A stretch of DNA of 64,000 nucleotides from a bacterium (GTDB lineage: Bacteria > Joyebacterota > Joyebacteria > Joyebacterales > Joyebacteraceae): NCBI GenBank assembly GCA_025774935.1, contig JALGZK010000005.1:248001-312000 (forward strand). Direction: 5' to 3'. Made by a program: the position numbers and the translations under genes. Positions within the stretch are counted from its first letter, which is position 1; each line of letters opens with the position of its first letter. Below the pieces are notes generated by a model. The model worked only from the letters and a program-made list of their open reading frames with translations. It did no database searches and was not told where the DNA came from. Below are positions 16,655-26,347 of the stretch, piece by piece.

Positions 16655-19600
16655 TCAAGGTCGAACTCCGCGACGGGCCACAACGTGGGGCTCCAGGCCG
16701 AGTTCCGCCGCGAGGTCCGCGAAACGGACCTCCAGAGCGTCCGTCCATCTGGGGTCGAACGTGACGGCCGGAGCCGCCGTCTCCTTGATCGCGAGCTGCG
16801 CCCGTCCGCTCGGCGTGGCGAATCCGCTGGCGTAGATGCCCTCTCCGCCCCACTGTCCGCCGGACTGCTCGTGACCGCCGGCCCCGCTCCCCCCGCCGGG
16901 GAGCCCGGCGGCGCGGAGTGCCTCGCCCATCTCGTGGGCCGCCTTCGTCGGCTCGGGGTCTCCGAAGGGAAGCCCCAGTGCCTCTCCCAGCGCCGCCAGG
17001 ACAGCCAGGTTGGACCTGCCCGCCGGCGCCCCGGTCGCGACCGCGGCGGGCTGGACCCGCCTCTCGCTGTTCGTGACGCTCCCCGAGCGCTCCGTGAAGG
17101 CGGCGAGCGGCACGACGGCGTGCGCGAGCCCCGAGGTCTCGCTCGGAGCCACGTCGAGGACCCCGAGGAAATCGAGCTTCAGCAGGGCCTCGCGGACGCG
17201 GTTCGGGTCGTCGGCGCCCGACACGGGGTCCTCCCCGACGACGAGCGCCGCCCGGACCTCCCCGCGCTCCATGGCCACGAGGATCTCGGATGCGTCCCGA
17301 AGCGACGGCGCCGGAACCGGCCCGCCGTAGACCTTCTCCAGTCGACCGCGACCGTCGCTCGTGTCGGCCGCGACGTGTCCAGGAAGGAGGAGCGGATCGA
17401 GACCCGCGTCGGTCGCGCCCTGTCCGTTGGCGCGAGCCCTGACGAAGAGAATGCCCGAACCGTTCCCGCCGGCCTTCCCGGCGAGGGCGGCCAGAGCGAC
17501 CGCGACGGACGCATCGCGGCTCGAGGTGGCGGCGTCGAACGACGTCGCTGCCGCGACGAGGACCGCGCGTCCGGCGGAGGCGAACGCTTCCGCCCCTCCG
17601 CTGAGTGCTTCCGAGACCTCCGGGGAGCCGATGTCCCCGCGCGCGAGGTCGGCGATGATCGCCCGGAGTTCGTCGACACCGTCGACGCCCTGCGGGATCT
17701 TCGCGGCATCCGCGACTCCCTTCTCGAGCGCGTGCTCGAGCATGGCGGCGAGTGCGCTGCCGAACCGGTGGCGCGGCACCTGGATCCACGAGTCGGCGAT
17801 TCCGGTCATCCGCGTCTCCGAGGGCGCGATGACGATGAGCTTCGCTCCGCGCGCCACGGCCTTCCTGACAGCGATCCCGGCGACCGTGGCCTCCTCGGCA
17901 AGGTCGGAATCCAGCAGGAGCACGACGTCCGAACCGCGGACGTCGGCGTAGCTCGCGGTCGAGGCGGCGTAGCCGAACGCGCGTCCGAGCGCCCCGAAGA
18001 CGTTCGACTCGCGGGCGAGCCCGAACGAAGCGACGTTCGGAGTCCCGAGGCCGGCGCGCGCGATCTTCTGAAGCCAGTACGCCTCTTCGTTCGTCAGGCC
18101 CGGGGAGCCGAAGACCGCGACGGACCCCGGACCGTGAGCCCTCGCCGCCGATGAGAGGCCCTCGGCGATCGCGGTGGTCGCATCCTCCCACGAGGCGTCG
18201 GCCAGGTTCCCGTTCGTCCTCATGAGCGGCGATTCGATGCGGTCGCCGAGCGCCCGGAAACCGAACCTGCCCCGGACGCAGAGGTTGCCCTCGTTCACTC
18301 CCTCGGAGGGGATGGCGACGATCTCGACGAGCGTGCCGTCGACCGTCGCGAGACCGATCGCGCAACCCGTCCCGCAGAACCCGCAGGTCGAGCGCGCGGT
18401 GTCGAGCGCCCACGGCCCCGGCTTCGGGAGATCGAGCGCGGCCGACAGCGCGGCGGTCGGACAGCTCGTGACGCACTGGCCGCACGACTCGCACGTGGTC
18501 TCGGCGAGCGGCCGATCGAGCGCCGGCTTCATCTGCGCCGCGAACCCTCGCCGGTAGAAGCCGAGCGCGGACGCGCCCTCGACCTGGTCGCAGACCCTGA
18601 TGCACCGCCCGCAGAGGATGCACTTCTCTGGCTCGAGGCGGATGAACGGATGCCGCTCGTCGGGCGGGTCGCTCACGACCTCGCCCCCGAACCCGCCGAA
18701 CGAGGCGCCGTACTCAGCAGCGTACTCGCGGAGCTGGCACGTGAACGCGGCGCTGCAGCCGCACTCGAGACAGCGCGTCGCCTCCTGGCGCGCCTGCTCC
18801 TCGGTGTAGCCGAGCTCGACCTCCTCCATCGTCTTGATCCGGCTCACGACGGGGAGCTCGGGCATCTCCGCGCGCTCCTTCTTCTCGACCGCGGCGAGCT
18901 CGGCCTCGGGGAACCCGTCCCACCGCTCCTTCGTGATGTTGAAGAACGAAGGCGGAGTGAACTCGCTCTCGCCCCTGAGGTAGCTGTCGATGGCGGCCGC
19001 GGCCTTCCCGCCGTCCGCGATCGCCTCGATCGCGGTGGCGGCGCCGCGGGCGACGTCCCCGCCCGAGTAGACGCGCTCGACCGACGTCACGCCGGTCGTC
19101 TCGTCGGTGACGATCGTGCCCCAGCGCGTGAGCTCGAGCTTGGCCTCGAGCGACTCCGGGTCCTTCTCGGCCGTGTCGTGGATGGCGGAGAGGTCCGGGA
19201 CCTGTCCGATGGCCGCGATGACGTTGTCGACCTCGAGCATGGTCTCGGAGCCCTCGATCGGAACGGGACGCCTTCTACCGCTGTCGTCCGGCTCCCCGAG
19301 CTCCATCCTGATGTACTCCATGCGCTCGCACCGGCCGTCGCCCTCGATTCTCGTGGGCGCCGCGAGGAAGTGCATCTCGACGCCCTCCTCGAGCGCCGCC
19401 TCGACCTCGACGTCCCACGCGGGCATCTCGGCACGCGAGCGGCGGTAGACGATCGTGACCTTCTCGGCTCCGAGCCTGAGTGACGTGCGCGCGGCGTCGA
19501 CCGCGGTGTTGCCGCCGCCGATGATGGCGACGTGCTTGCCGATCGTCACCTCCTCGCCGAGCCCCATCTTCTTCAGGAACTCGGTTCCGGCCCAGACGCC

Positions 19601-20509
19601 CTCGAGCTCCTCCCCCGGGACCTTCATGAGCCGGCTCCCCATAGCGCCGAGCCCGAGGAAGACCGCGTCGAAGCCCTGCTCGAACAGGTCGGCGATCGTG
19701 AAGTCGCGGCCGAGCGCTTCCCCATACCTCATCTCGACGCCGAGCGTCGTGATGAGCCCGATCTCAGTGTCGAGCGTGTCCTTCGGGAGGCGGTACTCGG
19801 GAATCCCGTAGCGGAGCATGCCGCCGGGCGCGGGCAGCGCCTCGAAGACGGCCGTCGCGTGTCCCTTCTGCGCGAGGTAGTAGGCCGCGGTGAGGCTTCC
19901 CGGGCCCGCGCCGACGAGGGCGACCCGCTTCCCGGTCGGCTCAGCCGTCTCCGGCACGTACGGGTCCTCGTGGTCCGCGTCCCAGTCCGCCGCGTAGCGC
20001 TTGAGGTAATCGATCCCCACCGCGCTGTCGACGGCGTTCCGCCGGCACTCGCCCTCGCATGGCCGCGTGCACACCCGTCCGATGGAGAGCGGGAACGGGT
20101 TCACGTCCTTCACGAGAGCGGCGGCCTCGCGGTACTTCTCCTGAGCGATGAGGGCGATGTAGCCCTGGACGTCCACGCCGGCGGGGCAAGCCGCCTTGCA
20201 CGGGGCCACGCAGTCCCCGCGGTGGTTCGAGAGCAGGAGCTCGAGCGCCATCTTGCGGACGGCGTGCACGTCCTCGGAATCGGTCCAGATCTTCATCCCG
20301 GGCGCGACGTGCGTGCCGCACGCCGGGACGTATCTGGCGACCCCCTCGAGCTTGACGGCGCAAAGCCAGCACGAGGTGAACGGCGGGAGCTGGGGGTCGT
20401 CACACAGCGTCGGTATGAAGAACCCGTGCTCCCGCGCCGCGGCGAGGATCGTCGCCCCCGCCGCGACCTCTACCTCGCTACCGTTCAGGAAGACCTTGAT
20501 GCGCGCCAC
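16655..20509 (-). CDS. 1284-aa fusion: NuoG-like Fe-S N-terminus, GltD/NfnB-like NAD(P)H oxidoreductase, further Fe-S sites, NuoG/FdhA-like molybdopterin domain
   Basis: MARIKVFLNGSEVEVAAGATILAAAREHGFFIPTLCDD...; CVAPCKAACPAGVDVQGYIALI; GKRVALVGAGPGSLTAAYYLAQKGHATAVFEALPAPGGMLRYGIPEYRLP; CILCGRCIRVCDQ; STCGFCGTGCAIGL; ERSGSVTNSERRVQ. Confidence 0.85.
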   Translation of the reverse strand: MARIKVFLNGSEVEVAAGATILAAAREHGFFIPTLCDDPQLPPFTSCWLCAVKLEGVARYVPACGTHVAPGMKIWTDSEDVHAVRKMALELLLSNHRGDCVAPCKAACPAGVDVQGYIALIAQEKYREAAALVKDVNPFPLSIGRVCTRPCEGECRRNAVDSAVGIDYLKRYAADWDADHEDPYVPETAEPTGKRVALVGAGPGSLTAAYYLAQKGHATAVFEALPAPGGMLRYGIPEYRLPKDTLDTEIGLITTLGVEMRYGEALGRDFTIADLFEQGFDAVFLGLGAMGSRLMKVPGEELEGVWAGTEFLKKMGLGEEVTIGKHVAIIGGGNTAVDAARTSLRLGAEKVTIVYRRSRAEMPAWDVEVEAALEEGVEMHFLAAPTRIEGDGRCERMEYIRMELGEPDDSGRRRPVPIEGSETMLEVDNVIAAIGQVPDLSAIHDTAEKDPESLEAKLELTRWGTIVTDETTGVTSVERVYSGGDVARGAATAIEAIADGGKAAAAIDSYLRGESEFTPPSFFNITKERWDGFPEAELAAVEKKERAEMPELPVVSRIKTMEEVELGYTEEQARQEATRCLECGCSAAFTCQLREYAAEYGASFGGFGGEVVSDPPDERHPFIRLEPEKCILCGRCIRVCDQVEGASALGFYRRGFAAQMKPALDRPLAETTCESCGQCVTSCPTAALSAALDLPKPGPWALDTARSTCGFCGTGCAIGLATVDGTLVEIVAIPSEGVNEGNLCVRGRFGFRALGDRIESPLMRTNGNLADASWEDATTAIAEGLSSAARAHGPGSVAVFGSPGLTNEEAYWLQKIARAGLGTPNVASFGLARESNVFGALGRAFGYAASTASYADVRGSDVVLLLDSDLAEEATVAGIAVRKAVARGAKLIVIAPSETRMTGIADSWIQVPRHRFGSALAAMLEHALEKGVADAAKIPQGVDGVDELRAIIADLARGDIGSPEVSEALSGGAEAFASAGRAVLVAAATSFDAATSSRDASVAVALAALAGKAGGNGSGILFVRARANGQGATDAGLDPLLLPGHVAADTSDGRGRLEKVYGGPVPAPSLRDASEILVAMERGEVRAALVVGEDPVSGADDPNRVREALLKLDFLGVLDVAPSETSGLAHAVVPLAAFTERSGSVTNSERRVQPAAVATGAPAGRSNLAVLAALGEALGLPFGDPEPTKAAHEMGEALRAAGLPGGGSGAGGHEQSGGQWGGEGIYASGFATPSGRAQLAIKETAAPAVTFDPRWTDALEVRFADLAAELGLEPHVVARRGVRP

Positions 20510-20572
20510 GACTCGCTCTCTCCTGGTACGACGGGATCCGGGCCCTCGCTCGAAGGCGGCCGGAAGTGTCCT

Positions 20573-22360
20573 CTACTCCACGATGACGGCGTCGAACTTG
20601 CAGGCCGCCCGGCACGCGTCGCACTTCGTGCAGAGCTCCTGATCGATCGTGTGTATTCCCTTCCTCTCGCCGGAGACGGCCCCGACCGGACAGACCTTGT
20701 CACAGAGCGTGCAGCCCGTGCACGCTTCCGGATCGATCGTGTAGGTCAGGAGAGGCTTGCAGGCGTGCGCCGGACACCGCTTCTCGTTGATGTGCGCTTC
20801 GTACTCGTCCCGGAAGTACCTCAGCGTGGTGAGCACCGGGTTCGGCGCGCTCTGGCCCAGGCCGCAGAGCGACGACGACACGATCTTGTCGCCGAGTTCC
20901 TCGAGGAGCTCGATGTCACCCTCCCGCCCCTCACCCTCACAGATGCGCTCGAGAACCTCGAGCATCCGCTTCGTGCCCACGCGGCAGAAGGTGCACTTCC
21001 CGCAGCTCTCGTCCTGAGTGAAGTTGAGGAAGAAACGGGCGATGTCGACCATGCACGTGGTGTCGTCCATGACGACCATGCCGCCGGATCCCATGATCGC
21101 GCCGGTCTTGACGAGCGACTCGTAGTCGACGGCTATGTCGAAGTGCTCGCGAGGGATGCAGCCGCCCGACGGGCCGCCGAGCTGGACCGCCTTGAACTCG
21201 TGGTCCCCGGGCACCCCGCCGCCGACCTCGTCGATCACCTCGCGGAGTCCGATCCCCATGGGGACCTCGACCAGTCCGCCGCGCGCGATCTTGCCCGCGA
21301 GCGCGAAGACCTTCGTGCCCTTGCTCGTCTCCGTGCCGTAGGCCGCGTACGCCTCGGGCCCGTTCGCGATGATCCAGGGGACGTTCGCGTAGGTCTCGAC
21401 GTTGTTGATGTTGCTCGGCTTGCGCCAGAGCCCCTCGACGGCCGGGTACGGCGGACGGATGCGCGGCATGCCGCGCCGCCCCTCGATCGACGCCATGAGC
21501 GCGGTCTCCTCCCCGCACACGAACGCTCCCGCGCCCTCTTTGACGTGGACGTCGAACGAGAAGTCCGTTCCGAAGAGACCGTCACCGATGAATCCACGCT
21601 CACGCGCGTCGGCGATGGCGATCTCGAGCCGCTTCACCGCGAGCGGGTACTCGGCCCGGACGTAGAAGTAGCCCTCGTCCGCACCGATCGCGAAACCGGC
21701 GATCGCGAGCCCCTCGAGGACCGAGTGCGGGTCGCCCTCCAGGATGCTCCTGTCCATGAACGCCCCGGGGTCGCCCTCGTCGGCGTTGACGATGACGTAC
21801 TTCTTCTCGCCGGGCGACTTCTTCGCCAGGTCCCACTTCACGCCGGTCGGGAACCCCGCGCCCCCGCGGCCGCGGAGGCCCGACTCCTTCATGACCGCGA
21901 TGACGTCGTTGGGGGTCATCGAAGTGAGCGCCTTCTCGAGCGCCGCGTAGCCGCCGGCCTCGATGTACTCGTCGATCGACTCGGGGTCGATCGTTCCGGC
22001 GTTCCTGAGAACGAGCCTCACCTGCCTGCTGTAGTAGGCCTCGTCGGGAAGCTCCCTGTCCTCAGCGCGGACGAGCCACTCCTCCACGGGGGTCCCGCCG
22101 ACCAGATGCTCCTCCACGATCCGCCCGACCTGCTCCGCTGTGATCCCGCCGTAGGTCTGTCTTCCCTCACCCGGGAGGTCGACGTCCACGATCGGCTCGC
22201 TGTAGCACATCCCGACGCAGCCCGTGCGTCGGAGACGCACGTCGAGATTCCTCGCCGCGATCTCGCTCTCGAAGGCGCTCATGACGTCGGCTGCGCCGGC
22301 GGCGATCCCGCAGCTCGACAGACCGACCGTCACCTGGGCAAGGGTCCCGGTTTCCGCCAT
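20573..22360 (-). CDS. NuoF/HydB-like NADH-binding FMN/Fe-S subunit with N-terminal thioredoxin-like 2Fe-2S and C-terminal 2[4Fe-4S] domains
   Basis: GLRGRGGAGFPTGVKW; NADEGDPGAFMDRSILEGDPH; ESCGKCTFCRVGT; CTGCTLCDKVCPVGAV. Confidence 0.9.
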   Translation of the reverse strand: MAETGTLAQVTVGLSSCGIAAGAADVMSAFESEIAARNLDVRLRRTGCVGMCYSEPIVDVDLPGEGRQTYGGITAEQVGRIVEEHLVGGTPVEEWLVRAEDRELPDEAYYSRQVRLVLRNAGTIDPESIDEYIEAGGYAALEKALTSMTPNDVIAVMKESGLRGRGGAGFPTGVKWDLAKKSPGEKKYVIVNADEGDPGAFMDRSILEGDPHSVLEGLAIAGFAIGADEGYFYVRAEYPLAVKRLEIAIADARERGFIGDGLFGTDFSFDVHVKEGAGAFVCGEETALMASIEGRRGMPRIRPPYPAVEGLWRKPSNINNVETYANVPWIIANGPEAYAAYGTETSKGTKVFALAGKIARGGLVEVPMGIGLREVIDEVGGGVPGDHEFKAVQLGGPSGGCIPREHFDIAVDYESLVKTGAIMGSGGMVVMDDTTCMVDIARFFLNFTQDESCGKCTFCRVGTKRMLEVLERICEGEGREGDIELLEELGDKIVSSSLCGLGQSAPNPVLTTLRYFRDEYEAHINEKRCPAHACKPLLTYTIDPEACTGCTLCDKVCPVGAVSGERKGIHTIDQELCTKCDACRAACKFDAVIVE

Positions 22361-22446
22361 CTCTCCCTCTTCACGACTTGCGCCGCGCGGGTCTCTGCCC
22401 GCCCGGCGCGCCCGAGGTCCGTGCGAACGGACGGAGGCCCGCCCGC

Positions 22447-22938
22447 TTACTTCCCGTACTTCCTCACGATCCGCCGCGCCTCGTCGGGCGTGAGCCGGCC
22501 GAACGTGTCGTCTTCGATCATCATGACCGGGGCGAGGCTGCAGCAGCCGACACAGGCGACGGACTCGACGGTGAACTCACCGTCGGGCGTCGTCTCCCCG
22601 TCCTCTACGCCGAGCTCCGCGCAGAGCGCGTCGGTCAGCGCCGGCGCCCCCTGAACGTGGCAGGCGGTGCCGTGGCAGACCCTCGCGACGTGCTTCCCCG
22701 CGGGCTTCAGCCGGAACTGCGAGTAGAAGCTCGCAACTCCGAAGACCTGAGACGCGGGGACGCCGGCGCGCTCGGCGATCCGCTCCATCACGTCGGCCGG
22801 GAGGTACCCGACCCGCGCCTGCACCCTCTGAAGGATCGGGATCAACGACCCCGGCCTCCCGGCGTACTCCGCCGCGATCTCGTCCACGACGGCGAGGTTC
22901 TCGTCCGTGGCCTCTCTCGCGTGATGCGTCGCGCCCAT
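22447..22938 (-). CDS. NuoE/HydC-like 2Fe-2S subunit
   Basis: GVASFYSQFRLKPAGKHVARVCHGTACHVQGA; VACVGCCSLAPVMMI. Confidence 0.92.
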   Translation of the reverse strand: MGATHHAREATDENLAVVDEIAAEYAGRPGSLIPILQRVQARVGYLPADVMERIAERAGVPASQVFGVASFYSQFRLKPAGKHVARVCHGTACHVQGAPALTDALCAELGVEDGETTPDGEFTVESVACVGCCSLAPVMMIEDDTFGRLTPDEARRIVRKYGK

Positions 22939-22976
22939 CGGTCTCCTCAGGTGGGCCGTACCGCGGCCCCCGGCCC

Positions 22977-23399
22977 CTATGTGTCCAGCGTCCTCGCGCA
23001 GTCGCCGAAGTAGAACGACGACTCGAACTCCACCCTGTCTGGCGAGTCGGCCGCGTGGACGGCGTTCTCTCTCACGCTCGTTCCGTAGAGCGCCCGTATG
23101 GTCCCGGGGGCAGCCTCTCCAGGGTCGGTCGCGCCGACGACCTCCCTCAGGAGCGCGACAGCGCCCGGCGCCCTGAGCACGAGCCCGACCGAGAGCCCCG
23201 AGGTCATGAACTCGACGAGCCCCTCGAAGAACGGCTTCCCCTCGTGCACGCCGTAGAGCCCGGCCGCCTCGTCGCGAGTGAGCCTCCTCGAGGCTACGCC
23301 CAGGATCTCGAAGCCGGCGCGTTCGAGCTCTGTCACGATCCCGCCGACGTGTCCCTCGGCGAGCGCCCTCGGCTTGACGATGAGGAAGGTCGTCTCCAT
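22977..23399 (-). CDS. ndk: nucleoside diphosphate kinase
   Basis: METTFLIVKPRALAEGHVGGIV; ATDPGEAAPGTIRALYGTSVRENAVHAADSP. Confidence 0.9.
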   Translation of the reverse strand: METTFLIVKPRALAEGHVGGIVTELERAGFEILGVASRRLTRDEAAGLYGVHEGKPFFEGLVEFMTSGLSVGLVLRAPGAVALLREVVGATDPGEAAPGTIRALYGTSVRENAVHAADSPDRVEFESSFYFGDCARTLDT

Positions 23400-23400
23400 C

Positions 23401-23958
23401 TCACTCCCCCCCGAGGGCATCCCTGGCTGCCTCGCGTCCCACGTTCAGGGCCTTCTCGTTCGCGAGCTCGGTGCCCTTGGGTACCCTCGCGAGCACCGCC
23501 GAGCGCAGGCTGGGCCAGCTCACGGCTCCCGTGAGCTCTCCGATCGCCCCCAGCGCGACGACGTTGGCGAAGAGCTTCCGGCCGCACTGCTCGATTGCGA
23601 GCATCGTGAACGGGATCCCGATCGCCCCCGGGTGGTCGACGTTCTCGACAAGGTACGAGTCGACCACGAGCATCCCGCCGTCAGCCAGCGAGCCGACGTA
23701 CTCGTCGAGGGCCGGCTGGCTCATGGCGAGGAGGACGTTGACCTTCGTCGCCTTGGGGTAATCGATCTCCGTGTCCGAGATCACCACGTCCGTCTTGCTC
23801 TTCCCGCCGCGCGCCTCGGGACCGTAGCTCTGCGTCTGGACGGCGTTCTTCCCGTCGTAGACCGACGCGGCCTCCGCCAGCAGCTTCCCCGCCAGCATGA
23901 GACCCTGCCCCCCCGCGCCCGACAGCCTGATCTCGTACCTTCCGAGCTTCTCGCTCAT
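23401..23958 (-). CDS. korC: 2-oxoacid:ferredoxin oxidoreductase gamma subunit
   Basis: RLSGAGGQGLMLAGKLLAEAA; QSYGPEARGGKSKTDVVIS. Confidence 0.85.
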   Translation of the reverse strand: MSEKLGRYEIRLSGAGGQGLMLAGKLLAEAASVYDGKNAVQTQSYGPEARGGKSKTDVVISDTEIDYPKATKVNVLLAMSQPALDEYVGSLADGGMLVVDSYLVENVDHPGAIGIPFTMLAIEQCGRKLFANVVALGAIGELTGAVSWPSLRSAVLARVPKGTELANEKALNVGREAARDALGGE

Positions 23959-23973
23959 CGCCTCGCGGAACTC

Positions 23974-24879
23974 CTATTCTGCCTTCGCGTTCAGGCGCTC
24001 GGCCGTCTCGTCGAAAGACTTGAGGATCGACTTGACGCGCTCCACGGCCGACGGGCTCGTCGTGAGACGCTCCGCCAGATCGTCGTACGCCTCTATGAAC
24101 TCCGGAAGCTCGCGCTCGACGATGACGCCGCGCGTGAACTTCCCCTCGAGCTCCCAGGGCTCCATCGTCTCCGCCTTCCCCACCGGGACCGAGTTCTCCT
24201 TCATCCAGCGGAGCATGTCGACCGGCGAGGCGTGCTTGTTCAGGCGTCCGTAGCTCGTGTAGCAGTTGGAGACGGCCTCGACCACCGAGAACCCCTTGTG
24301 GAGGACGGCCTTCTCGATGAGCCTGTCCAGCTCCTGCGCGTGGTAGACCGACGAGCGCGCGACGAACGTCGCTCCCGCTCCCGCCGCGAGCGCCGCCACG
24401 TCGAAGTCGTGCTCGACGTTCCCGTACGGGGCGGTCGTGCCTCGCTTCCCGTGTGGGGTCGTCGGCGAGTACTGCCCGCCCGTCATTCCGTAGATGTGGT
24501 TGTTCGCGACGATGGCCGTCATGTCGATGTTGCGGCGGCACGCGTGGATGAAGTGGTTGCCCCCGATCGCGAGCGCGTCCCCGTCTCCCATGGCGGCGAT
24601 GACCGTGAGCTTCGGCCTCGCGAGCTTGACGCCGGTGGCGAAGGCGAGCCCGCGCCCGTGGGTCGTGTGGAGCGTGTTGAAGTCGACGTACGTCGGGAGG
24701 CGTCCGGTGCAGCCGATCCCCGAGACGACGGCGACGTCGTTCTTCTCGACACCGAGTCTCGCGAGCGCGCGGGTCATCGCGCTCATGAGTATGCCGAGCC
24801 CGCAACCGCCACACCAGACGGTCGGGAGCTTCTTGCTCGGGCGCAGGAAGGTGCGCGCGTTCTCGATGGCCTCGCTCAT
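23974..24879 (-). CDS. korB: 2-oxoacid:ferredoxin oxidoreductase beta subunit (TPP-binding)
   Basis: PTVWCGGCGLGILMSAMTRAL; IGCTGRLPTYVDFNTLHTTHGR; AAMGDGDALAIGGNH. Confidence 0.88.
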   Translation of the reverse strand: MSEAIENARTFLRPSKKLPTVWCGGCGLGILMSAMTRALARLGVEKNDVAVVSGIGCTGRLPTYVDFNTLHTTHGRGLAFATGVKLARPKLTVIAAMGDGDALAIGGNHFIHACRRNIDMTAIVANNHIYGMTGGQYSPTTPHGKRGTTAPYGNVEHDFDVAALAAGAGATFVARSSVYHAQELDRLIEKAVLHKGFSVVEAVSNCYTSYGRLNKHASPVDMLRWMKENSVPVGKAETMEPWELEGKFTRGVIVERELPEFIEAYDDLAERLTTSPSAVERVKSILKSFDETAERLNAKAE

Positions 24880-26033
24880 CTTCCCGCCTCCTTCAGCACG
24901 AACCCCGTGATGTCGTCCGGCTCGAAGAGGTGACCGTCGACGCGGCCGAGATGCCTGACGGGCACCTCGCCGCAGACGCCGCGCTCGACCTCGAGAACGA
25001 GCTGCCCCAGGTTCATCTCAGGCACGACGATGAGCCTGAGATCTCCCGCGAGTTCGCGCAGGCGCTTCGTGGAGAAGGGCCAGATCGTCTTCGCCCGGAG
25101 GAGACCGGCCTTGACTCCTTCGCCTCGCAGCGCACGCACGGACGACTTCGCCACGCGCGCGGTCGAGCCGTACGCGAAGAGGAGCACGTCGGCGTCCTCG
25201 GTCATGAACTCCTCGTAGTCGGCGAGGTCGTCGGCGGCGTCCTCGATCTTGTCGACGATCCGCCTGATCTTCCTGTCGACCTCGTCGGCCACCATCGTGG
25301 GGAAGCCGCGCTTGTCGTGCGTCAGTCCCGTGACGTGGAAGCGGTGCTCGCTCCCGAACGAAGCGAGCGGCGCCACCTCGTCGCAGTCGAACGGGCAGTA
25401 GTCCTCCGTGCCGGGGTCGGGCGCCCTCCGCTCGACGATCTCGTACGAGCCCGGGCGCGGCAGGACCACGGTCTCGCGCATGTGACCGATGACCTCGTCC
25501 ATGAGGAGCACCGTGGGCGTCCTGAACCTCTCGGCCAGGTTGACGCAGTCGATGGTCATGGTGAAGCACTCGAGCACGGTAGACGGCGCGAGCGCGATGA
25601 TCGAGTGGTCGCCGTGCGTCCCCCACCTGGTCTGCTGGATGTCCATCTGCGCGGGCTGGGTCGGCAGCCCGGTCGAGGGGCCGGCCCGCTGGACGTTCAC
25701 GATCGTGATGGGGATCTCGGCGATCGCGGCGAACCCGAGGTTCTCCTGCATGAGCGAGAACCCGGGGCCGCTCGTGGCCGTCATCGTCTTGGAGCCGGCC
25801 AGCGAGGCGCCGATGATCGCGGCGATCGAGGCGATCTCGTCCTCCATCTGGATGAAGCGGCCGCCCGCGAGCGGGAGGGCCTGCGACATCATCTCGGCGA
25901 TCTCGGACGAGGGCGTGATCGGGTAGCCCGCGAAGAACGTCACGCCTCCCGCGAGCCCCCCGAGCGCGCTGGCCTCGTTCCCCTGGAAGACCTGCATCTC
26001 CGTGGTGCCGCCGTCGGCCTTCGGGTCCGTCAC
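24876..26033 (-). CDS. korA: 2-oxoacid:ferredoxin oxidoreductase alpha subunit
   Basis: QGNEASALGGLAGGVTFFAGYPITPSSEIAEMM; TATSGPGFSLMQE; QRAGPSTGLPTQPAQMD. Confidence 0.9.
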   Translation of the reverse strand: MTDPKADGGTTEMQVFQGNEASALGGLAGGVTFFAGYPITPSSEIAEMMSQALPLAGGRFIQMEDEIASIAAIIGASLAGSKTMTATSGPGFSLMQENLGFAAIAEIPITIVNVQRAGPSTGLPTQPAQMDIQQTRWGTHGDHSIIALAPSTVLECFTMTIDCVNLAERFRTPTVLLMDEVIGHMRETVVLPRPGSYEIVERRAPDPGTEDYCPFDCDEVAPLASFGSEHRFHVTGLTHDKRGFPTMVADEVDRKIRRIVDKIEDAADDLADYEEFMTEDADVLLFAYGSTARVAKSSVRALRGEGVKAGLLRAKTIWPFSTKRLRELAGDLRLIVVPEMNLGQLVLEVERGVCGEVPVRHLGRVDGHLFEPDDITGFVLKEAGR

Positions 26034-26347
26034 TTCCCAGCCGCTCCCTTCTCGTCTTCGGTCGTCCCGTCCGACTCGGCCTTCTTCTTGCGTTCCTTGT
26101 AGACCGTGATGGCCATGTCGGGGCAGAGTCTCTCACACAGATAGCACGAGATGCACTTCTCCGGATGCGCGAGCACGGGACGGCCCGACTTGTCGGCCTC
26201 GAACACCCCCGTCGGACAGAGCTCGTAGCAGATCCCGCAGCACTTGCACCACTCCTGGTGGACGTAGATGTCCACGTCCGGGTGCTCGTCCCTCGACGGG
26301 TAGCGCCACTTGCGGGCGGTCCCGCTCACTTTGGCGTTCTTCGTCAC
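26030..26347 (-). CDS. korD: 2-oxoacid:ferredoxin oxidoreductase delta (ferredoxin) subunit
   Basis: [16 protein letters not shown]...[19 protein letters not shown] start overlaps the sucD stop. Confidence 0.85.
   Translation of the reverse strand: MTKNAKVSGTARKWRYPSRDEHPDVDIYVHQEWCKCCGICYELCPTGVFEADKSGRPVLAHPEKCISCYLCERLCPDMAITVYKERKKKAESDGTTEDEKGAAGK

Noticed and set aside
16655-20509. Annotation as active formate dehydrogenase alpha subunit
   Set aside because: No Cys or Sec seen at the expected Mo-ligand motif, and the GltD/NuoG-type fusion points to a transhydrogenase-type subunit.
19532-22654. 1040-aa plus-strand ORF and similar long ORFs (e.g. 8458-10284 +, 50930-53062 +, 23278-24933 +, 56200-57834 +, 57891-59471 +)
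   Set aside because: Antisense to strongly recognisable minus-strand genes; Arg/Asp/Leu-rich composition typical of antisense frames in high-GC DNA.
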